Shown: positions 22,050-32,694 of the stretch, in pieces
Numbering within the stretch: position 1 is the stretch's first letter
How the letters are laid out: every line of letters begins with the position of its first letter
DNA from: Cristatella mucedo
Lineage: Eukaryota > Bryozoa > Phylactolaemata > Cristatellidae
Reading direction: 5' to 3'
Assembly (NCBI GenBank): GCA_009760855.2
Contig: WPIO01000001.1
Coordinates: 3,866,001 to 3,930,000, forward strand
Length of the DNA: 64,000 bases
Translations under genes and position numbers: made by a program
The notes under the pieces: model-generated
What the model was told of the DNA's origin: nothing
What the model saw: the letters and a program-made list of their open reading frames with translations, nothing else
Databases searched by the model: none

Positions 22050-24830
22050 GAAATCGAAAAGCGAGCTAAGCAGATGGGTGCTTCAGCCTGAGCCAGGTCA
22101 GCGGAACGACGGAGCGATCGTCCTGCATTCCCTGTCGACTCGTCCGGTTCCGGTCACCTACGTTGTCTGCACGGCTTGGCCTCTCTCTGACGTTCGCGCC
22201 GCTGCGCTCGCAGGCCGCTCGCAGGCCGAATCCGAATCCCGCGCCCCCCCCCCCCCCCCCGCTTCCGAGCACGCAGCGCCGCTAGCCATTCGGGTGCGAC
22301 GCGACTCACTTGCCGGAAACTTCTGCGGAGCTCCGGCTGAGGTTCCTAGGCCGATAAGGAAGACGACGACGCCTGCGAAATTAAAATGAACGGCAATGGT
22401 GTCTACGCAATGGTGACAAGTAACACGTGAACGGCGTTCGTCAGAAACGGTGGTCTCGCAGCGGCATAGTGCCGGCGTTTGGACGGAAGCTCGCCGAGGT
22501 AGTTCCGAGCGATCGCCTACCGCCGAGCGAGCTGCACGACGTTCGCCGGCCTCGTGCTGAGCGCACGGTGCGGACGGCGGCTCGATCGGACGGACTCGCT
22601 CGGCTCAGTGACCTCGGGGTCGTTACCTGGATTGCGTAACGCCCCCAACTCACCCGCCGCCTCCCTCCATGGCTACGAGCCGACGGACTAAAGGGCGGGA
22701 CCCGGGAGAAGCGAAGCCCGCCCGCTCCGCCCACACAACTGGAACTAAGCAGCGCTCACATCCCCAAGCACAGTTCGTGTTGAAGCGATGAGTTTAGTAC
22801 GGAACATCGGCGAGCTCTTTGCGATTAAAGTGGCGAAACTCGAATCGTCTTCGGTTTTGCAAAATCAACTGGCGACTTCTCTACCCACCGCTGTATGGGG
22901 GGGCTGGCAACAGGTGACCCGCACGGAGGCTACAGGCCACCAGCGTGATCCTTGCCACCTGTGGGCAAACGAGGATTGCCGTGAGCTTTTGAGATAGTGC
23001 GGGCGGATTAGCATCTTTTTAGTCGTTGGAGCGCTCATTTGATGAACGGTTCGATATCTCAACCCCAAGTAAATGCAATGTGGGTCGGCAGCGAGGTAGG
23101 TGAATGCGAGGTCACAGTGGCACGCTCGCGCTCGCCTAGCTCTGACCCGCTCAGCTACACGGCAGGGCAGGGCGCTGATGCCGCAAAGTAAAACAAACTT
23201 CTCGGAATTACCAGGATTACTCGGGATTACCGGACGCTTGGCACCGGCTCATGGCTAATAGAGATAAAGATGGAGAGATCAAGAGAAAGAGCGAGAGAGA
23301 GGGGAGAGAGTCAAAGAGACCGGTTTCACGCGTATATATTAAGTTGAGAACGAGATGGAGCAGGAAAGAAGAAAGAAGAGCAGGCGGCGCGAGCATCTCT
23401 TTTGCAGAGTAATCTGTCGAGCACCTGTAGAACTGAGCGGCCGGTCGCCGAGCGAAAGGAATGGTGACGCTAGCGTTCGAGAGCATCGGAGCGTATGCGG
23501 CGAATGAGCGAGACGATCGAGCCCTTCCGAACACGCTCTAACGACTCGGCGCTGTTGAGCTGACTGCAGACGCTACCCGAACCCGACCGATAAGTGGTGA
23601 CGACGCCGAGCGGGCACGCCTGGCTCGGTCAGTGGAGCCCACTCTGGTCTAACGGCCACACAGGCCGAGATGGGGCTTGAGAGCTCGGCCGGGGGGCTCG
23701 AGAGCTCGGCCGGGGGGCGCGAGAGCTCGGCCGACTAGCGAACGAACGGAACGACGGTGGCGGAACGACGGTACGACAATAGCGACGAGAGCTGCGGACG
23801 ATATCGGAATGGCGATAGCGGGCGATAGCGTCTACAGCGACAGGGATAAAGCACCGGGGTCCAGAAAGTCCTGTCGACGCTGGTTCCGAATCACGCGGTC
23901 GCTACCCACCGGTCGTCACCGAGGCGGCGCCAACGCTCGCCATATCCGTTCGCTGATCCGAGCTGGCTGCGCTTGCGTCTTCCTCTCGGTGAGATCGCAA
24001 CGTGACGGGATTCCTTTTTTATACTCTTGAAATGAGCGACGGTGGGCGGTACGAAACGAGACGCCGTCCTCTCGCGAGCGAGCCCGCGCGGGCGTTCGGT
24101 CAGGGCGCCCCAACATCACGACCGACGGCGGCCCGCGGCTCGGCCGGCCGATGGCCCGCCCCACCTCGCGGCACGTGGCCCGAGGGCTCGCAGCGAATCG
24201 CCATCCTGTCGCGAGCGGCTCAACGTCAAGCTCGTTCTTTACTACCGGCGACCCCAATGGGTCGCGGCTTAGCCAGCGCTTGCTCGCCGCGTATGCGGCT
24301 CGCGGAAGCGGGCGAGGCCGACAGAGGGCCCTGCCAACGAGGCGGGCCCGCTGGTGCGATTTCAATGTGCGCTCGCGTGCCTGCGAGGCAGCGGCGGCTC
24401 TTGCTTGGCAGCGGACGGGCGACAGTCCAGGCGACAGTTGCACTCGGCACCTTTCGCCGCCGGCGACGTCGAACGCCCTCGCCCAGGAAGGGAGGAGCGG
24501 GCCGGCCGGCCTGCACCGGATCGAGAGCCACTGCGGCCTCGTCTGCAGTCGCCACGTCCCGCAGTCTGTCCTGCAGTCATCTAGCGGCTCGAAGGAACAT
24601 CCGATCCTGCGAACGGACGGAGAGATCGATGCGACTTTAAGGTTAACGTTGAAGTGGATGTCAATGTTTCGTAAGCACCGAACGAACGGTTCGCACGGAT
24701 GTGGCAAGTGCTGCGAGGAGCAGGCCGGGGTGCTTCGCGCCTTCGCTCTGCCCACCATCGAGTCATTCGATGCCGAGACGTGCTTCCCCGCGGAGTCTTA
24801 GCCCAGGGGTAACGTGCTCGCTGTTCCCGA
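22050..24830. other. CpG-rich, GC-rich block without a recognised gene
   Basis: Base composition changes sharply to GC-rich with frequent CpG, unlike the neighbouring CpG-poor DNA. Long overlapping frames occur on both strands (up to 280 codons at 23916-24758, minus), as expected when stop codons are rare, and none was recognised. It contains a poly-C run (about 22243-22260), a 21-bp tandem repeat (about 23680-23735) and a purine-rich GA tract (23262-23310). It could be a CpG-island promoter or first exon of a gene on either strand. Confidence 0.6.
23680..23736. repeat. 21-bp tandem repeat, about 2.7 copies
   Basis: The unit GAGAGCTCGGCCGGGGGGCK repeats head to tail inside the CpG-rich block. 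Confidence 0.85.
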
Positions 24831-24945
24831 CCCGGGTCGTGGGTTCGAGTCCAGCATAATAAATTCTGTATTGCCCACTGCTAGCGGTAGCGACAGCCGG
24901 TTATGCTCTCTTCTGCGGCTATATAAATTAGACTGCTAAATAAAT
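24798..24945 (+). mobile_element. tRNA-derived SINE, family B
   Basis: TCTTAGCCCAGGGGTAACGT is the A-box region, GGTCGTGGGTTCGAGTCC the B box, followed by CTGTATTGCCCACTGCTAGC and CTCTTCTGCGGCTATATAAA. Confidence 0.88.
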
Positions 24946-25387
24946 AGATACAATCTATCTGTACAGCACCCTAAGAGAACATAAGAGAACACTTGACGAC
25001 GATCTCAATGCTGAACTACCGCCAATCGGGGAGGCTAAATCGAGAGTTCTGGCGCTATTGACAATTCGGCGACAAATGAGGACAAATGCAAGACATTGAG
25101 GCGACGGTGGCAGGCAATTGCGAGAACGGCTCAGTCTCGTTTACGTCAGACGGCATCGCGAGCCACCCTTCTCACAAGAGTTCAGCGTTTGCAACCGTTG
25201 CAGTCGGCCATCCTGGATTAGCTCGATTCGTACCGATCGGTTCTTCGGCGACGGCAATCTCTCGGCCACCAGAGCAACTCGGTGGCCGATGTACAACGCA
25301 CAGAGAAGTGCTTTCTTTCGCGTTTTCGAGAGAGAGAGAAAGGCAGAGACAGGGAGAAATAGAGAGAAGGAGAGAGAGGCAGTAATG

Positions 25388-25722
25388 CTCTCAAAGCCTG
25401 GAACGAACTCCTGACTTGCGTCACGACATCTCCTGACTTGTCCACATTTAAAAAGAAACTAAAAACGCATCAACTTACCACAGCATTTAGCGGGTCCCTG
25501 TGATTCGTCCTTGATGGGTTTATGTGTGCTGACACCGTGCATGCTGCCACTAACCAAACTTTCGTGCTGACCCTGTGCATGTCACCCCTAAACATGCTAT
25601 TCTTGTTGTTTATTGAGCATGCTACCAATACCGACTCGCTCGTGCTTGCTGTGCAGCAAATGTGAAGTGCCTATTTAAAGAGATTGAGTTCTCTGAGGGC
25701 GCTTTATCAAGTATCTTTATAT
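25388..25722 (+). mobile_element. LINE 3' end (C-terminal coding scrap, UTR and tail)
   Basis: It starts with AAGCCTGGAACGAACTCCTG (the AWNxLPT motif of CR1-like ORF2) and runs through the UTR (ACACCGTGCATGCTGCCACT) to the tail GCGCTTTATCAAGTATC. It is joined directly to the next LINE copy. Confidence 0.85.
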
Positions 25723-26475
25723 TGCTGAAATTCGGGCTTGTTTAGATAAGGATACCACATCTAAGTTAGTCCATGCATTTGCGACATCTTGTCTTGACTT
25801 CTGTAACTCACTGCTTGCTGGCCGACCGGCATGTGCAATCAGGCGCGTACAGCTGGAGCAAAACTCTGCAGCTAGGCTTGTCTGTCGTGAGCATCGCAGT
25901 TGCCTCATCACACCACCCCTCGCCGATCTGCACTGGCTACCTGTCGAGCAACGGATCGACATCAAGGTTTTGTCGCTCACTTTTAGGTCCCTTCATTCTT
26001 TGGCTCCAGCCTATCTCTCAGATCTACTCACACAACAGGCCAAGCATCGTACCACCCGCTTCTCGAAATTTAGCAGTTTACCAATACCTTGTACAAACCT
26101 CAAATCCTTTGGAGACCGTGTATTTAGTTCGTATGCTCCCATAGCCTGGAACTCCCTCCCGACTTGCGTCAGAACATCCCCTGACTTGACACATTTAAAA
26201 AGAACTTTAAAACGCAACTATTTAAGACAGCATATAGTGGGTCTCTGCTATTCGTCCTTCGTGTGCTTATGCGTACTGACACTGTACATGCTGCCACTAA
26301 CCACACTTGCATGCTGACCCTATGCATGCCACCCCTAACCATGTTATTATGATGTTTATCAAGCATGATATTACTCACCATTCAATCGCGTTTCCCTTTG
26401 CAGCAAATGTAAAGCGCCTAGGAAGAGATTGAATTCTCTGAGGGGGCTTTACCAAGTGTGCCATTATTATTATTA
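25723..26475 (+). pseudogene. 5'-truncated CR1/L2-like LINE (ORF2 C-terminus plus 3' UTR)
   Basis: Coding wording in two frames includes LTFRSLHSLAPAYLSDLL, QAKHRTTRFSKFSSLPIPCT and AWNSLPTCVRTSPDLT, followed by a UTR and the tail GCAAATGTAAAGCGCCTAGG with ATT repeats. It corresponds to 29135-29925 with point changes and frameshifts. Confidence 0.9.
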
Positions 26476-27224
26476 ACGAGTTGCAGCAACTACTTAACTA
26501 AAATCGTTCGCCACAACGACCCGAACGTAAGCGATGCCGGTTCTCGCAGATGCATGACGGATTCTGGTGGAGCTAGGGCCTCGAAGCGCTGCTGAAGAGT
26601 CGCAGGCACTGCATCGACGCTTTCGTGCACGGCGACAGTAGCTGATAGCGCGACAGCAATCGAGGACGCCCGGACCTTGGAGTCCATATCTTTAACGTAG
26701 ATCGGTTCATTCCGAAGCCACCGAGGGCGTATGTACTGTGCCAGCATCGGTAGAACTCACTCGTTTGTGAAGTCTAAAGTACAACTGACTGCCCATTACA
26801 TCGCACGGACTTCCTGCAGTCTAAACCCTGAATAATGACGTCTGATTCCAGACGATTAACAATTCAAGAATCGCTAATAGATTCAAAAACTGCCGGGCTC
26901 GAAATGATTTAGCACTTGGCCAGCTTTTGACTACGTATGTCAGCCTAGTGCGGAATGGATATGGATACAAAGAAATGTCGATAAGATCAGACGACGGGTT
27001 GGGCCTAACCAAAAACAAGGTCTGAAAGCTGAAAGCTACCCTGCACCCGAACGACCAGAGCGAGGCTCGAGGCGCACTTTCCAGTCACCGCGGTAGGGTA
27101 GCGCCGCGCATCGCACTGACTCGGCCAGGGGGCGTTCTCGAACGAAAGGCGAGTCGTCGTCGTTCGCAAGCGCTGGGCTCATGCAAGACTCGGCCCGCTC
27201 GAGGGCTGGACGGTTGCCAGCGGG

Positions 27225-27400
27225 TTGTGCGGGGGAGCAGTGCGGCGACGCTGCGCCGCTGAGGCACCACTGCTGCGCCACGGAGGTACCGCGGCGAAGC
27301 GTCGCCGCGGAGGCACCGTAGCTGTGCCTGCCGCGGAGGTACCGCAGCGTCGCCGCGGAGGCACCGCCGCGGTGACGCTGCGACACGGAGGCAGCAAGCC
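27225..27400. repeat. GC-rich imperfect tandem repeat
   Basis: Units built around GCCGCGGAGGCACCG and CCGCGGAGGTACCGC alternate, giving an Arg/Gly-rich or Ala-rich translation depending on frame. Confidence 0.8.
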
Positions 27401-28794
27401 GCCACAGAGCAACGGAGGAGCGCTGCAGTTCGCGCCGCTCCAGCCGCCGACCCCGCCCTCATCGGCTCGCTCGCCAGAAGTCGCCCCCCATCAACGGGGG
27501 CGCCAGCGAAGACTCGAAACGAGAAACTCCAACAGAAACCAAAAACCAAACGCCGATACCATTAATTGTCTGTCATCTACAAAGATGCGTGCATGTACGC
27601 ACCCTTTATCTCCTTCTCTAGCGAAACTCCGAGCGGGTGTTTCGCTGGTTTCACGCTGAATTTCTTTCGTGCTCGCTCTAAGCTTGTGCGGCTTTTTATG
27701 CACTTACGATATTCAGAAGACGTCATTGCACGTAACGGATAGAAAGTGAGCAGCGTAGCAGCGTAGCTAGTCAGAAGGACAGTCAATGAAGTGACTTGAA
27801 TGGAAGTGGCAGCGAAAAACGGCTGGAAAAGGGCACGTGCCAAAGTCGGCAGCTGGAGAGGCGACGTCGTTGTGTAAGAACTGTGACAGTTAGCTCGACA
27901 ATCGAGAGCCAGCTGAGCAAAAGCTTCTGAAGCCAGCGGTCTCTTAATGGAGCGGGTAACTTTTTTCTAGAAAGGATCTGAGCCCAAAAGGAGGCTGAAG
28001 CACGTGCAGCAGCTCAGCTGGTACTGCAATGCTCTAGCAGCCAGATTACGAATGCCCTATACCTTCCTAGCAGGTTCTGAATTAAAATTACTCTGAGCCA
28101 GATTTTTTCGGCGTACTCATTGGTCAGACCTGCTTTGTTTGGGCTTCGAGCCAGTGAGTTGTACGCATGCAACGGCTGGCGCTAAACACTCGTGGCTCTC
28201 GGCGGCTATGAAATGCATTGCCCTACGCTTCGCGTGTGGACTTTTTACTTCAAGTTACGGACGATCTCTATTTTTGCCGCGCTCTACTATCGTCGGCGTA
28301 CCTGCGCGTAGCAAGGCAGCGTTCACATCTCACTGGACGTACGTCGAGGTGCCAGCCGGTTACCGGTATATGCAGTAGCTCGCCTCGGTAAGAACTAATG
28401 CCACTACGAGCGCTGCGTTCGTGGCAAAGAACTACCTCTACTTATTAAAGCCAGAAAGTCCGTCACGTCACCTGACGGTGCACTTGCTTCACGTGACCAG
28501 TTGGCGCACTTCCGCCAAGCGGCAAAATGGCAAAGCGTTGTCTTCGGTGATGGAACTACTATGACTCAGCGAAGCGAGTAAACAGGCAGTGAGCTGCTCG
28601 TAGTTAAGTAACGCGCTCGCGCCGGCGACATTGCTTCGATTGGCGGTAAATGTCGGGCCGCGAACTGAGCTGCCTTAATCCGCCTTAGTCACGCAGCCAA
28701 ATGAAGTAGTCAGCGTGCGCTGCAGGCATCCGGTGGATTTCACGGTTGGGCATGCTTTCCCGAGCGTTCGCTGTACTGGCGTTCGAGTTTTTAC

Positions 28795-28890
28795 TGCAGC
28801 CAAATGGTGCTTTGCATGCTCCGCAGAGTTCGAGCCCACGATGTCGATCCTTAACAGGTATGCGCGTTACCCCTGGGCCAAACCAGGTTT
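28795..28890 (-). mobile_element. tRNA-like SINE head
   Basis: On the minus strand: CTGGTTTGGCCCAGGGGTAA (A-box region) and GTGGGCTCGAACTC (B-box region). The usual SINE 3' part is absent. Confidence 0.65.
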
Positions 28891-29046
28891 GCGGCGCCCA
28901 ATCGGCTCGATTCCCTATCGCAGTCGGCTTGCGCGTGAATGCAGACAGATGCAAGAGATTTTCCGGCCGCTAAATTCATTCAGGCCGAAGAGCTGGAATA
29001 GCCTCGCCCTGGCGGGCTCTGCGTGACGGACTTCAGGTCGCAGGAG

Positions 29047-29889
29047 AGACATTGAAAGGTACGCATCACTACATACTAAGCGACCTCTCGTTAGACGACC
29101 ATATCAGCTCCACAGTCAAATCCGCCTATTTTCAGCTTCATAACATTGCTAAAATTCGGGCTCGTTTATCTAAAGATACCACGTCCAAGTTGGTCCATGC
29201 ATTCGTGACATCCCGTCTCGACTTCTGCAACTCACTGCTTACTGGCCTACCAGCATGTGCGATCAGGCGATTGCAGCTGGTGCAAAACTCCGCAGCTAGA
29301 CTTGTCTGTCGTGAGCGTCACAGTTGCCACATTACTCCACTTCTCGCCGACCTGCACTGGCTACCAGTCAAGTAACGGATTGACTTCAAGGTTTTATCGC
29401 TCACTTTTAGGTCCCTTCATTCTATGGCTCCAGCCTATCTGTCAGATATACTACCCCATCAGGCAAAGCATCGTACCACCCGCTTTTCGGAATCCAACAG
29501 TCTAGAAATACCTCGTACAAACCTTAAATCCTTTGGAGACCGTGCATTTAGTTCGTATGCTCCCAAAGCCTGGAACTCCCTCCCGACCTGGGTCAGAACA
29601 TCTCCTGACCTGACCACATTTAAAAGGAACTTAAAAACACACCTATTTAGGACAGCATTTAGTGGGTCCCTGTGATTCGTCCTTGATGTGCTTATGCGTG
29701 CTGACACTGTGCATGCTGCCACTAACCACATTTGCATGCTGACCCTGTGCATGTCACCCCTAACCATATTATTCATTTTGTTTGTTTTTCAAGCATGATT
29801 TTACTTACAATTCAATTGCATTTCCCTTTGCAGCAAATGTAAAGCGCCTCAGAAAGAGATTAAGTTCTCTGAGGGCACTTTATCAAGTG

Positions 29890-29922
<33 letters not shown>

Positions 29923-29927
29923 TAGCC
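29047..29927 (+). pseudogene. 5'-truncated CR1/L2-like LINE, best preserved local copy
   Basis: An almost continuous frame reads SLDDHISSTVKSAYFQLHNI, SRLDFCNSLLTGLPACAIRR, LQLVQNSAARLVCR, HITPLLADLHWLPVK (then a stop), FKVLSLTFRSLHSMAPAYLS and AWNSLPTWVRTSPDLTTFKR, ending at a TGA near 29673. A 3' UTR and the tail CAAATGTAAAGCGCCTCAGA, AGAGATTAAGTTCTCTGAGG and (ATT)n close the copy. One internal stop makes it inactive. It is a good reference for the family. Confidence 0.92.
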
Positions 29928-30506
29928 GACGGTCCGCAGCGGCCAGACCTGACCGGTGCGGCCGAATTTTACCTTTCTCGCGAGGGTATCTTCGCACAGA
30001 CAAAAAGAGCTCGACTGCTCGGATAGAGCCCATACTTCCGGTGAGAGGAAGCTAACGGGAACAGCATATCACCCTCTCCAAATCCAGCTCATTCTAGAGT
30101 ACGCCAATTAAATGCTGCACAATGCCACAGGGAACATCGGCACTCTTAAGAAGCATTCTGCTGTTATCCGGGATTTTTTTTTAGTAGTTGTTATCATGAT
30201 AGAGGCCTATTGAAAACGGCCGAGAACTAAAGCACCGTATATGAAGTGTGTACCTAATGAGCCATGCATGTCATAGCGTCTTAAGCAATAAACCTCCTGT
30301 GGCTCAGTAATGTTTATATCAATGGTCTACGCGAATGTATTGTATATACGCTATATACGGCACTCCTTCCTTGTGCATGTACAGGGATGTACAGTTATAT
30401 ATGCATATACATTTATTAGTATGCGTATGAATATGTATTTAATTCAAATGCATATGCGTACATGTATATGTCAATACCTATGTATATTTTAATGTGTGTC
30501 CAAGTA

Positions 30507-30509
<3 letters not shown>

Positions 30510-30542
<33 letters not shown>

Positions 30543-30556
30543 CACACACACACACA
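30510..30556. repeat. (CA)n microsatellite
   Basis: CA run interrupted twice by GG, followed by AC-rich sequence. Confidence 0.9.
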
Positions 30557-30719
30557 GGCACGCACATTCCCACATGAGTGTAGACACAAATACTCTCGCT
30601 TACGCACGCACAAATACACACGACTGTATGCGAAAGTGGACTTAAAAATTAAGTATATCGCAACTGAGGTTACTTTATCTGCATATGAAAATCAAAGACC
30701 CAATAACAATATTTAAGAT

Positions 30720-30775
30720 AATTAGTCGTTGGTATAGCGCCCTGAGAGAACCAAATCTATATCTAGGCTCTCTGA
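30720..30775 (-). mobile_element. SINE tail fragment
   Basis: GGTATAGCGCCCTGAGAGAA then CCAAATCTATATCTAGGCTC is the family-A tail in reverse orientation. Confidence 0.65.
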
Positions 30776-31638
30776 CGATTAGCTGACCACACGATAAGGA
30801 ATAGGAGAGAGTTAATGACAAGGAAGATATCGTGCTTAGAGAAACTTGCAAAAGCAAACAAATATCCTGCTTAGGCTAGCTTACTAAAGCACGCAAGAGG
30901 AGACTCGCCCCCTCCTGCCCCCAGTAGTAGACCCACTGGGTAGTAACTTGCACTGAATCGTGTACATGGAAGCAAGCAAAGCAGACCGGGGCTAAGAGAA
31001 CAAGTTCATAGAGTCACAGGGAAATCTGAGCGGAACTAATGCGTCATTTTATTAATTAGTATTACAATAATAGGTTGAACTATACCCACAGAAATAGAGA
31101 GAGACTGTGACTATTGTCGGGGTTAAATCTCTCGCCTGCTCCTCGAGACATAAAGTAATTACAACTATTTTCTGGACTGAACATCAAAGAAGCTGCCAAG
31201 ACAATGATTACTCAAACTGGCGTTTCAAATTTCTGAAGCTGTTGTAATAGTAGATACTGAGAGAGTATGAAACATTGACTTTCATTTTATTACTTGGCAC
31301 TCCAAGAAACTTTTTATGTGATTGTATTGGGACAAACAGGTTGGTTTTTTCAGTGACCTACATTGCAACCGCCTAGAATTCATCATCCTAGATCTTGTCA
31401 GTCCTTTGCTCCCTTTGGTCAGTGTGGCCGCTTCCAACGGCCTCATCATTATATTCTGTCTTTCTTATGCCCACCTCTCTCATCGCCAACCCTAACCGGC
31501 GTCAATCGTACTGGCCGCGATCTTTCTCTTGACTAAGATACTTGTAAATTTAGATCCGCTAATTAGTATGCAAGTTCGGACGATGCAATCCTTGGATCAC
31601 GGCAAAAGCAACAGTTCGATGATCCTGTTCGATGTCGT

Positions 31639-31849
31639 CTACAGGGAGAACAGTCCGGAAACATGAGACTTGTCCCTAGCTACCGAAATCTCAAACTGGA
31701 CGTCAAAGTCAAAGTTGGGAGCAAAAGTTTGTACCGCCTCCCTGAGTAAAGGTCTACTTTCTTTTGATGCCAGTAACACAAAATCGTTCGCAATAAAATG
31801 TTGGATCGAATCGAATTGCAATTCGAGGGTGCTGGGGATCTGTTCATCT
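31639..31849 (-). pseudogene. Reverse-transcriptase fragment of a different LINE lineage
   Basis: The minus frame reads LQFDSIQHFIANDFVLLASK, RPLLREAVQTFAPNFDFDVQ and DKSHVSGLFSL then a stop. The spacing resembles the ADD catalytic box (FADDFVLLA) followed by the KS motif of reverse transcriptases, with the first Asp of the box replaced. The flanks have no matching domains. Confidence 0.55.
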
Positions 31850-32517
31850 GGGACCGAGCAATAGTTGCTACTGGTTTATGTCAGCCCAGGCACGGAGTGG
31901 ATCAGTGTTAAACGCTCCTACTTTCGTGCACGAATGTAAATGCACTCACACGCCAACGCACCATCGAGCACACATAGACACCAACGTGTACTACGAACGC
32001 ACATTTTCACTTAAGTAAAAATCAATGGCAATACGCTCGCTTATACAGCGAAAATGCTTACAGTAGATCCTTGCGGGTTGGTGCAACGCTACAGCTACAA
32101 GCACAGAGCATTAGTGCAGGTATTTTAAACGCAAAATAGGATTGCTTCCCACTCCAATTCCGATAGGCAACGAAAACTTTTCCTCCCATAGATATAACAT
32201 CGTAAGTCAATAGGGTGTCCCTCTTGCTCGATCTGGCTGCTCGTAGCGAGCTTGCTTCTTTGGCTCGCCGCGAAGCCGTCGTAGCAACAGCGTATACAGA
32301 AAGTCGTCCTTGGCTCGCCGCGAAGCCACTGCTGCGAAAACCACTCTTTTTGACGGTTGCAGCGTGGTGTCTTGGAGAATCAAAGTGGCTGGTGCTCCAG
32401 GTGCAGGACGTGAAACTCGAGTCGGATTTCAAGGATTTCATCCCCCACCCTTCGGTAAAACGCCATCGGAGCTTTGACAGAGCATGCACATGGGAGCATC
32501 GTGGGAGGACTTAAATA

Positions 32518-32694
32518 AATCCTAGCTGATTAAACAGCCTCATTTTTTTATAGCGACAGAAGAGCCTTTACGGCTATCACCACCGCTTGCAGTGGCGATA
32601 AAGAATCGCCCACGGCAGGAATCGAACCCACGACCTCGGGGCCGAGGTCGTGAAAGCAACCGCCTTACCCAGTGTGCCATCACGGCTCACCAAC
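32518..32694 (-). mobile_element. tRNA-derived SINE, family B
   Basis: On the minus strand: GAGCCGTGATGGCACACTGG, GTAAGGCGGTTGCTTTCACG, B box GTGGGTTCGATTCC, body CCACTGCAAGCGGTGGTGAT and end GGCTCTTCTGTCGCTATAAA. Full length and well preserved. Confidence 0.92.

Larger units (their letters stand above)
26476..29046. other. Intergenic sequence with a second CpG-rich block
   Basis: No gene was recognised. A minus-strand frame at 26490-26747 (85 codons) looks fairly ordinary but has no known match. At 27040-27500 the sequence is CpG-rich with an imperfect tandem repeat built on CCGCGGAGGCACCG (about 27225-27400). A SINE head lies at 28795-28890. Confidence 0.5.

Noticed and set aside
23916-24758. 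280-codon minus-strand ORF and overlapping plus-strand ORFs of more than 210 codons
   Set aside because: All three frames are open because the block is GC-rich. There is no recognised domain, no clear splice sites and an Arg/Ala/Pro-biased composition.
24798-24860. A tRNA gene
   Set aside because: A- and B-box-like motifs are present here and at 11185, 15955, 32518 and 35202, but each is followed by a SINE body and no acceptor stem closes.
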